A stretch of DNA of 34,373 bases from an uncultured Bacilli bacterium. Its GTDB lineage: Bacteria > Bacillota_I > Bacilli_A > RF39 > UBA660. The translations under genes were made by a program, and so were the position numbers. Below are positions 25,262 through 31,246 of the stretch, piece after piece. The notes below the pieces were generated by a model. The model saw only the letters and a program-made list of their open reading frames with translations, did no database searches and was not told where the DNA came from. Within the stretch, counting starts at the first letter, position 1. Each line of letters begins with the position of its first letter. Location: contig CANRJV010000012.1 of the NCBI GenBank assembly GCA_947631045.1, forward strand, positions 1 through 34,373. Direction: 5' to 3'.

Positions 25262-25924
25262 ATGAAAAAGAAAATAGATAAGGAAAAAATAGTAATAATA
25301 AGTTTAATAGTAATAGTTATGATAACAGTAATAAGTAAAGTAATAAAAAATACTTATGCTTATTATGGGAATAGTAATGAATTAGAAATAATGAAGGCTA
25401 CAATTGGGGACTTTGCTGTAGAAGAATTACCCAAAGAGAAATTAAAGTATGATATAGATCTAGTATTGTATATGGAAGACGCTGAAACCAAATACCGATA
25501 TCATATAGTACAAAATACACCCATAACAGGATATGAAGTAAATAAAGAAAAATCAGAATGTAATCCAAAAGATGCTAAATATAGTAATTACACAATAAAG
25601 AGTGATGGAACAATAGTCATAAACGTTAGTGAAAACATTCCCAATAAAATAGTATGTAAGATATATTATGACAAGAAAAAGAGTGCGGATATCATAACCT
25701 ATGCATTAGTAGAAGATGACAAAGGATATAAAGAATACAATGGAAAGAAATATAGAATAGTAAATAGTATCCCAAGTGAAGAAGAATATACATACTATGA
25801 ATCAAGATGTCTAGATAATAATGTCACAACAAGTGTAATATATGATACAAGTACCAAGAGTTTTAAATACACCACAAATGGAATGAATACTTGTTATGCA
25901 TACTTTAATAAGAAAGAAGGGTAG
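25262..25924 (+). CDS. Exported TasA-like surface protein
   Basis: A 220-aa exported protein. The basic N-terminus (MKKKIDKEK) and hydrophobic segment (about 10-27) end in KNTYAYYGNSNELEIMKATIGDF. This TYAYY-type junction followed by a strand resembles TasA/camelysin-like SipW substrates. The remainder is beta-rich with four cysteines (CNPKD, VCKIYY, SRCLD, NTCYAYF) that could form two disulfides, and it repeats the TYAL...Y.KYRIVN pattern. It is the first gene after the inverted-repeat operator, and AGAGGG precedes the ATG. Two bases separate it from the next gene, so they form an operon. Confidence 0.75.
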   Translation: MKKKIDKEKIVIISLIVIVMITVISKVIKNTYAYYGNSNELEIMKATIGDFAVEELPKEKLKYDIDLVLYMEDAETKYRYHIVQNTPITGYEVNKEKSECNPKDAKYSNYTIKSDGTIVINVSENIPNKIVCKIYYDKKKSADIITYALVEDDKGYKEYNGKKYRIVNSIPSEEEYTYYESRCLDNNVTTSVIYDTSTKSFKYTTNGMNTCYAYFNKKEG

Positions 25925-25926
25925 TA

Positions 25927-27342
25927 ATGAAGAAGAAGATAATAATCGGAATATTAATAATAATAGAGATAGGGTTAATAATGGTAAATTATAATACTAC
26001 CTTAAGTAATAAAGAGATAGATAAGATAGAAGCTAAAGAAGAAACGAAAGAGATAAAAGGAAACAACACTTTAGCGATAATGGTTAAGAGCAAAGATGGC
26101 AAAGAATACACTCCATCAGAGACAAACACCTGGCCAGAATCACCATACAAATATGCAGGAGCCTTATGTATAGGGAATGATGGAAGAGATATAGAAGAGA
26201 GTGAAGTAATAAGTTTTGATAACGCAAGTCATACAGCAACCATAACTACGAAAGACACCATCTATTGTTATTTATACTTTGCTGAGGGAGAAGATGCAGT
26301 AACTAGAATACTATCCAAAAGTGCAAGTGGTTTAGAAGCCGAGGAAGATGTAGGAGCAAGAGGCGATGTTCTTCGAAGGTTTCAAGGGACAGTAACAAAT
26401 AATGGAGACGGAACAATAGATAATGATATAAACAATTACATCTGTTTTGGAACAAGTATTACCGAAGAATGTGTAAAAAACACCGACAGATACATGTACC
26501 GAATAATCGGCTATGCCACCGCAGATGATGAAACAACTAACACCAAAAAAGGTCAACTTAAACTTATCAAAAAAGAAGCCTTAGAAGAAGCCATGCAATG
26601 GCATTACAATTCTAATGATAATATAAATTGGTTTCAAAGTGATTTATATAATAGAATAACAACAAAAGAATATTTAACAAATAAATACTATGTTCCAAGT
26701 GGATGGGAAAATAAAATAGCCGAACATATATGGTGGACAGGTAATATGTCTTTTGCAGCAACTGGAGCAAAACAAGTTGGTTCAGAAGTATTTAAAATAG
26801 AAAATGGACAAACTACAACCGAATATAATGTGTTTTTAGGTGAAGTTGATAAAACACTAATTAAGCCGGAAGGAGCATTAATGCAAAAAGTTAATGATGT
26901 CACAACAGGCCCATATAAAGATAAGGATATTTATTATAAAATAATAAGTAATCAAAAATGGACTGAAAAGCAAATGACTAAAGTTGGGTTAATGAATATA
27001 AGCGATTATTATTTGTCAGTTAGTAATGATGTAATTTGTAGTGAAATTAACGAAATACGAGGAATATGTAAAGCCGGATGGCTGCATCTTAGTAACAATG
27101 ATGATGATCGTTTAAGCACAACTAAGTTATTACCGCCATGGCCTAATGAAACTATGATGGCGGACTATGGTTTTGAAGTTTATTATGGTCTGTACATGTA
27201 TTTTTTCTTATTTTCTGAAGGTAATATTGATACAACACGCTATGATAGTAGTGCTGCTATTCGCCCTGTTATATATACTACTGAAAATATAACTTTGAAT
27301 GGCTCTGGAACCATAACAGACCCATATATAATAGTTAGTTAG
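25927..27342 (+). CDS. Large surface protein, paralogue of the one at 4955
   Basis: A 471-aa exported protein. The N-terminal hydrophobic segment (about 4-22) is followed by a short linker and a beta domain with two cysteines (ALCIGNDG, IYCYLYF). From GARGDVLRRFQG (about 145) to the end it shares the domain of the 4955 protein: NDINNYICFGT, YMYRIIGYA, LKLIKKEALEEAMQW, VGLMNISDYYLS, WLHLSNNDDDRLSTTK, IRPVIYT, GTITDPYIIV. Between LSTTK and RPV the two proteins differ almost completely. Translational coupling with the 25262 gene is likely. A terminator overlaps its stop codon. Function unknown; adhesion or display is plausible. Confidence 0.78.
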   Translation: MKKKIIIGILIIIEIGLIMVNYNTTLSNKEIDKIEAKEETKEIKGNNTLAIMVKSKDGKEYTPSETNTWPESPYKYAGALCIGNDGRDIEESEVISFDNASHTATITTKDTIYCYLYFAEGEDAVTRILSKSASGLEAEEDVGARGDVLRRFQGTVTNNGDGTIDNDINNYICFGTSITEECVKNTDRYMYRIIGYATADDETTNTKKGQLKLIKKEALEEAMQWHYNSNDNINWFQSDLYNRITTKEYLTNKYYVPSGWENKIAEHIWWTGNMSFAATGAKQVGSEVFKIENGQTTTEYNVFLGEVDKTLIKPEGALMQKVNDVTTGPYKDKDIYYKIISNQKWTEKQMTKVGLMNISDYYLSVSNDVICSEINEIRGICKAGWLHLSNNDDDRLSTTKLLPPWPNETMMADYGFEVYYGLYMYFFLFSEGNIDTTRYDSSAAIRPVIYTTENITLNGSGTITDPYIIVS

Positions 27343-27363
27343 GAAGCAAAGGCTTCCTTTTTG
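27341..27363 (+). terminator. Terminator of the surface-protein operon
   Basis: AGGAAGC (27341-27347) / GCTTCCT (27352-27358), AAAG loop, then a T-run. The stop TAG at 27340-27342 is at the base of the stem. Confidence 0.88.
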
Positions 27364-27370
27364 TATGACT

Positions 27371-27431
27371 TTCGACATAATAAAAGAAAGTTCGACAAAT
27401 GTTGTCAAAACTTCCTATGGACTTTTAATAT
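27371..27431 (+). promoter_or_regulatory. Candidate promoter of the small toxin-like ORF
   Basis: TTGTCA (27402-27407), 18-bp spacer, TAATAT (27426-27431). Upstream are two TTCGACA direct repeats exactly 20 bp apart (27371-27377 and 27391-27397) and an inverted GACAA/TTGTC pair at 27394-27406, so a regulator site is possible. Confidence 0.45.
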
Positions 27432-27455
27432 ATAGGTGTGCTTTAATAGTAAGTC

Positions 27456-27660
27456 GAGACGAGGAGTCTTGCCTACTTTCAGGGGGTTTTGGGAAACCGG
27501 AATCATGTGAAAGGGGTGGTTTTGTGAAATTAAATATCTTCGGATTTTTAAAAGTAATAATTTTTTTGTCTAGTCAAGTGACAAAACAAAAAAAGACTAT
27601 CCTGGTTCGGATTGAGTTCCGAATAGGATAGCATCCACTTAGGCAACGATTTCTCGTCTC
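27456..27660. repeat. Imperfect 20-bp inverted repeat flanking the toxin-like ORF
   Basis: GAGACGAG-GAGTC-TTGCCTA (27456-27475) can pair with TAGGCAA-c-GATTT-CTCGTCTC (27640-27660). The match is 8 bp, then 5 pairs with two G-U, one bulged C, then 7 bp. In an mRNA covering both arms it would be a 5'-3' long-range stem. Confidence 0.7.
27524..27631 (+). CDS. Candidate type I toxin-like small peptide
   Basis: A 35-aa ORF beginning GTG (27524). The peptide opens MKLNIFGFLKVIIFLSS, a short hydrophobic segment, and then becomes basic (QVTKQKK...). This size and pattern resemble membrane-acting toxins of type I systems (Fst/TxpA/Bsr class), but I do not recognise the family. The ribosome site AAGGGG (27511-27516) is 7 nt before the GTG. 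A CTTTC at 27476-27480 can pair with GAAAG (27509-27513), which would cover part of that site. The final 15 codons and the stop are covered by a convergent small RNA. The frame stays open to 27365 upstream, but that extension has no ribosome site. Confidence 0.42.
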   Translation: MKLNIFGFLKVIIFLSSQVTKQKKTILVRIEFRIG

Positions 27661-27662
27661 CT
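27588..27662 (-). ncRNA. Convergent small RNA, candidate antitoxin RNA
   Basis: Promoter on the minus strand: TTGTTA (27697-27692), a 17-bp spacer and TATAAT (27674-27669), so transcription should start near 27662. The 5' part can fold into an ACGA-GAAA-TCGT hairpin with an outer AGG/CCT stem. The 3' part is a strong terminator hairpin (27631-27597, CTATCCT / AGGATAG outer, TTCGGA / TCCGAA inner), followed by TCTTTTTTT. No ORF of note. Length about 75 nt. It is complementary to the 3' third of the ORF at 27524 and its 3' region. Confidence 0.6.
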
Positions 27663-27668
27663 AAAGTG

Positions 27669-27697
27669 ATTATAACATATTTTTACATATATAACAA
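27669..27697 (-). promoter_or_regulatory. Promoter of the small RNA
   Basis: TTGTTA and TATAAT separated by exactly 17 bp on the minus strand, one of the best matches in the window. Confidence 0.75.
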
Positions 27698-27720
27698 TTT
27701 ATTTATTAAAGGTTAAAATA

Positions 27721-27749
27721 TTGCGATAAAATTCAAGTTATGCTATACT
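27721..27749 (+). promoter_or_regulatory. Promoter for the anchored protein/SipW operon
   Basis: TTGCGA (27721-27726), 17-bp spacer, TATACT (27744-27749), 25 bp before the ATG at 27775. Confidence 0.55.
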
Positions 27750-27774
27750 AAATTAGAGAATAGGAAAGGTCAAT

Positions 27775-28500
27775 ATGAATAAAAAGGTTACTGATACTAG
27801 TAGTAAAGTCAAGAATGAAATTGATGAAGATTTAGAAATTAAAAAAGTTGCTCATTCCAAAAATTATATTCAAACATTACTATTAATTATCTTAATAGTT
27901 CTTTTTGCTTTGACACTTTTTTGTTCTTGCTTTTATATAGGGAAATATTATGAAGCTAAAAATAAAGTTAAAGGAAATGCTGAATTAATTGAAATTAGTA
28001 AAAAGTCCAATAAATCCTTAATTACTAATAATGGACCATTTGAAAAGGTTATAGATGATACTTTATCAGAAGATGTTTTAATTGAGTCATATGCTAATGT
28101 TGAATTAAGTACCAATGATGATAGTGAGAATGATGGGGTATTGGTATATGATGTTAAATATGAGATCATTCAAAATGATTTTACTTTTAATCCTATTTCT
28201 AATATCAGTAGTGATATTTTAGTTCGATTTTCTTATTCATTTGATAATAAAGAGTGGAAAAGTACCGATTATGTTTTAACTGCTCCAAGTACCACTCTTA
28301 ATCCTTTGATGAGCAATTATTATGATATTGGAGGTATAGTGGGAGCTATTAATGTATCTACCAATTATAAATTATCTAGTAAACCAGGAGAAACTAAAAA
28401 AATGTATTGGAAAAGTGAAACTTTGATTAGAAACACAGGTAATACAGTAGGAAAAGCATTTAAAGCTAACTTGAAAATTGAGTATAAAGAGAGTGCCTAG
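27775..28500 (+). CDS. Membrane-anchored extracytoplasmic protein
   Basis: A 241-aa product. A charged cytoplasmic start (about 1-38, many Lys/Asp/Glu), one membrane helix (about 39-63, TLLLIILIVLFALTLFCSCFYIG) and a beta-rich outer domain are visible. The outer domain ends in YKLSSKPGETKKMYWKSETLIRNTGNTVGKAFKANLKIEYKES, which resembles one strand-rich Ig-like or transthyretin-like sandwich. The family is not recognised. AGGAAAGG precedes the ATG. It is followed 60-70 bp later by the SipW-like peptidase in the same direction, so it may be an accessory or substrate of that system (inference). Confidence 0.68.
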   Translation: MNKKVTDTSSKVKNEIDEDLEIKKVAHSKNYIQTLLLIILIVLFALTLFCSCFYIGKYYEAKNKVKGNAELIEISKKSNKSLITNNGPFEKVIDDTLSEDVLIESYANVELSTNDDSENDGVLVYDVKYEIIQNDFTFNPISNISSDILVRFSYSFDNKEWKSTDYVLTAPSTTLNPLMSNYYDIGGIVGAINVSTNYKLSSKPGETKKMYWKSETLIRNTGNTVGKAFKANLKIEYKESA

Positions 28501-28569
28501 TCAAAACATTAAAGTATTGTTATTAAGAAAAAAGTTGTTTATAATTATTTTAGAATAAGGATGAGTCGT

Positions 28570-29349
28570 ATGGATAATACAGAAGAAACACGTTTAAATT
28601 TTAAAGGTTTGTTTAAATATATTTCCACCGTAGTAAGCTGGACTGTTTTTATTTTACTTTGTTTAATCGGAATTTTATTAATTTATTATTTTATTTCAGT
28701 TCGTCTTTATGCTACTCATGGTGAAAAATTTGAGCCTAAATTTTCCGTGTATACGGTTGTTTCCGAAAGTATGGAACCTACTATCGATAAATATGATGTT
28801 ATCGTTAATACTAAAATAAATAGTATTGATGATGTTAAAGTAAATGATGTTATTACCTATATTTCTACTTGGCAAGTTAATTATGGTATGACAGTTACTC
28901 ACCGGGTTGTGGGAACTAAAACTTTAGATGATGGTTCTAAATGTTTAATAACCAGAGGAGATAATAATACCTCTGAAGACCCAATCTGTATTAAGAAAAG
29001 CAGTGTTATTGGTGTTGTAAAAGCCGTTATTCCTTCATTAGGAAGAATTCAATTTTTCTTATCAAGTAGTATCGGCTGGTTATTAGTAGTTTTAATTCCA
29101 GCTCTATACATTATTGTTAAAGATATTTTAAAAATATTTAATTTATCGAAAGATATTAAAGAAGAAAATAAAGAAAAAGAAAACAAAGGAAAACCAGAAT
29201 TAGAAAAAGAAGAAAATTCTTTGGAAACCGAAAAAATCAAAGAAGAAATTGAGAGCCGTGCTAAAAAAATATTACGGGAAAGTAAAAACGAAAATAAATA
29301 TTTAAAAGAAGCTTATGAGGAGTTGAAAAAAGTAAAGAATCACAAGTAA
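28570..29349 (+). CDS. SipW-like type I signal peptidase
   Basis: Membrane-bound signal peptidase of the ER/archaeal (S-H) type. Catalytic Ser67 lies in VSESMEPTI, the general-base position is His111 in THRVVG (not Lys as in the usual bacterial enzyme), and the conserved GDNN follows (Asp131). A membrane helix at about 20-45 and a second at about 160-185 flank the domain. The C-terminal tail (about 195-260) is a long, highly charged helix of Glu and Lys, unusual for the family. SipW enzymes process TasA/TapA-like biofilm proteins; two such candidates are encoded just upstream. The ATG at 28570 is favoured by AAGGA at 8 nt. An ATG at 28561 directly abuts that site. Confidence 0.88.
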   Translation: MDNTEETRLNFKGLFKYISTVVSWTVFILLCLIGILLIYYFISVRLYATHGEKFEPKFSVYTVVSESMEPTIDKYDVIVNTKINSIDDVKVNDVITYISTWQVNYGMTVTHRVVGTKTLDDGSKCLITRGDNNTSEDPICIKKSSVIGVVKAVIPSLGRIQFFLSSSIGWLLVVLIPALYIIVKDILKIFNLSKDIKEENKEKENKGKPELEKEENSLETEKIKEEIESRAKKILRESKNENKYLKEAYEELKKVKNHK

Positions 29350-29366
29350 TAATTCTTTACTTTTTT
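29329..29366 (+). terminator. Terminator after the signal peptidase gene
   Basis: AAAGTAAAGAAT (29329-29340) pairs with ATTCTTTACTTT (29352-29363), and T's continue to 29366. The stop lies in the loop. Confidence 0.8.
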
Positions 29367-29408
29367 AGTTATTTGCTTTAAAATACTTATAAGAAGGAAG
29401 TGTTATAA

Positions 29409-29948
29409 ATGGAATTAAAAGGTTCAAAAACTGAAAGTAATTTAATGGCCGCTTTTGCTGGTGAAAGTCAAGCTCGTAATAAATATACTTATTATGCAAG
29501 TAAAGCAAGAAAAGAAGGATATGAACAAATAGCTGCTATTTTTGAAGAAACTGCTAATAATGAAAAAGAACATGCTAAATTATGGTTTAAAGAATTACAT
29601 AATGGAGAAGTTCCTGATACCCATACTAATTTAGAAGATGCTGCTGCTGGAGAAAATTATGAATGGACAGATATGTATCAAGAATTTGCTAAAGTAGCCA
29701 AAGAAGAAGGTTTCGATAGATTAGCTACTTTATTTGAAATGGTTGGCAAAATTGAAAAAGAACATGAAGAAAGATATCGTAAATTAATTAGCAATATGGA
29801 TGAAGGATTAGTATTCTCATCTGAAGGCGATACCATTTGGGTATGTCGTAATTGTGGCCATGTTGTTGTTGGCAAGAAAGCCCCAGAAGTTTGTCCAGTA
29901 TGTAAACATGCTCAAAGTTATTTTGAAAGAAAAGCTGAAAATTATTAA
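29409..29948 (+). CDS. rbr: Rubrerythrin
   Basis: Non-haem di-iron peroxidase that removes hydrogen peroxide in anaerobes. The four-helix di-iron domain carries Glu19 (AGESQ), Glu52/His55 (EKEH), Glu82/Glu85 (GENYEW) and Glu116/His119 (EKEH). The C-terminal rubredoxin-like iron site has Cys146/149 (CRNCG) and Cys162/165 (CPVC). The 179-aa length is normal and all ligands are present. It has a good AAGGAAG ribosome site and stands as a single gene between the SipW operon and the pheST leader. Together with the superoxide reductase at 2150 it gives the cell a full superoxide-to-water route. Confidence 0.97.
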   Translation: MELKGSKTESNLMAAFAGESQARNKYTYYASKARKEGYEQIAAIFEETANNEKEHAKLWFKELHNGEVPDTHTNLEDAAAGENYEWTDMYQEFAKVAKEEGFDRLATLFEMVGKIEKEHEERYRKLISNMDEGLVFSSEGDTIWVCRNCGHVVVGKKAPEVCPVCKHAQSYFERKAENY

Positions 29949-29989
29949 TAATAAATGCAATGATTTAATTTAAGTAGGTTATTATTTTT

Positions 29990-30177
29990 TAATTTAGAGA
30001 ATAAATATAATTGGTGAAAATATTTATAGATAAATAATAATTGAAATTCACTTAAGGAGCATTTAATGGTTTATTCCCAATACGAATTAAAGAGTATGAA
30101 TTAAATTTCATAAATAAAGGTGGTACCGCGGAGTATTCTTCGTCCTTTAGCCAATTTATTTATGAAATTTTTATTTT
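29990..30177 (+). promoter_or_regulatory. T-box leader (tRNA-Phe) of pheST
   Basis: Class I T-box. The Phe specifier TTC lies at 30047-30049 in GAAATTCAC, and the T-box core is AAGGTGGTACCGCGGAG (30117-30133). The terminator is AAATTTCATAAATAA (30103-30117) with TTATTTATGAAATTT (30156-30170), followed by TTATTTT. The 15-bp terminator stem encloses the whole T-box core, with an inner AAAGG/CCTTT pair. Uncharged tRNA-Phe would stabilise the antiterminator and allow pheS expression. Confidence 0.9.
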
Positions 30178-30195
30178 AAAGAAAGGAAAATAGAT

Positions 30196-31245
30196 ATGTA
30201 CAATGATAAAATTAAAGAAATAGAAAACGAATTAAAAACAGTCTTTGAAGGAATTAAAACTTTAAATGATTTAGAAAATTTAAAAGTTTTATTTATGGGT
30301 AAAAATGGCAAAATTACTTTAGTTAATAGTCTTATTAAAGATGTCCCAAATGAAGAGAAAAAAGAATTTGGGATGAAAGTAAATGAACTAAAAAACACTT
30401 TTAATACAAATTACGAAAAGATTAAAGAAGAATTAGAAAATGCCGAAATAAATGCTAAATTAAATAAGGAAGCTATAGATGTTACTTTACCAGGGGTAAA
30501 ATTAGAAACAGGTAGTGCTCATCCAATTGAAAGAATAATTGAAAGTTTAGAATCTTTACTTATGAGTATGGGTTATGATGTTGTGGAAGGTCCTGAGGTT
30601 GAAAAAGATTTATACAATTTTGAACTTTTAAATTTACCCAAAGGTCATCCAGCGAGAGATGCTCAAGATACTTTTTATATCAAAGGCGAAGAATATTTAC
30701 TAAGGAGTCAAACTAGTCCGGTACAAGTAAGAGAAATGCTTGCTGGTAAAGGAGAAGAACCAATACGGATTATTTGTCCTGGCAAAACTTACAGAAGAGA
30801 TGAAGACGATGCCACCCATTCACATGAATTTACCCAAATGGAAGGACTTTTGGTTGATAAAGATATTACTTTAGGAGATTTAAAAGGAACTTTTGAAGAA
30901 ATAGCCAAAATGCTTTTTGGGAAAAGCCGAGAAACAAGATTTAGACCAAGTTATTATCCTTTTACTGAACCAAGTGTGGAAATGGATATTAGTTGTTTCA
31001 ATTGTAATGGCAAAGGCTGCAATATTTGTAAAGGTACGGGCTGGATTACTGTTGGGGGAGCAGGTATGGTAAATCCCATTGTGTTAAGAAATTGTGGTTA
31101 TGATCCTGATCGGTGGAATGGCTTTGCCTTTGGTTTTGGAATTGAAAGGCTAGCTATGCTTAAATATGGTATTAATGATATTAGAACATTCTATGTTAAT
31201 CATGATATAAGGATGTTAAAAGAATTTGATCGGAGGGAGTATTAA
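30196..31245 (+). CDS. pheS: Phenylalanine-tRNA ligase alpha subunit
   Basis: Class II aminoacyl-tRNA synthetase subunit that joins Phe to tRNA-Phe as a heterotetramer with PheT. An N-terminal coiled-coil (about 1-90) precedes the catalytic core: motif 2 (about 195-215, CPGKTYRRDEDDATHSHEFTQ) and motif 3 GFGIERLAML (near 315-325). A four-cysteine cluster (CFNCNGKGCNICKGTGW) lies in the core, as in many bacterial PheS. The 349-aa length is normal. AAAGGAAAA precedes the ATG, and the T-box leader is upstream. Its stop is 1 bp from the start of pheT. Confidence 0.97.
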   Translation: MYNDKIKEIENELKTVFEGIKTLNDLENLKVLFMGKNGKITLVNSLIKDVPNEEKKEFGMKVNELKNTFNTNYEKIKEELENAEINAKLNKEAIDVTLPGVKLETGSAHPIERIIESLESLLMSMGYDVVEGPEVEKDLYNFELLNLPKGHPARDAQDTFYIKGEEYLLRSQTSPVQVREMLAGKGEEPIRIICPGKTYRRDEDDATHSHEFTQMEGLLVDKDITLGDLKGTFEEIAKMLFGKSRETRFRPSYYPFTEPSVEMDISCFNCNGKGCNICKGTGWITVGGAGMVNPIVLRNCGYDPDRWNGFAFGFGIERLAMLKYGINDIRTFYVNHDIRMLKEFDRREY

Positions 31246-31246
31246 A

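Noticed and set aside
27365-27523. N-terminal extension of the small toxin-like ORF (88 codons in all)
   Set aside because: No ribosome site at its start and the region carries the promoter and leader pairing. The GTG at 27524 has a good site.
27437-27600. Known riboswitch in the leader of the small ORF
   Set aside because: I compared the GGGGGTTTTGGGAAACCGG segment by eye with ydaO, lysine, THF, glmS, M-box and ZTP cores and found no match.
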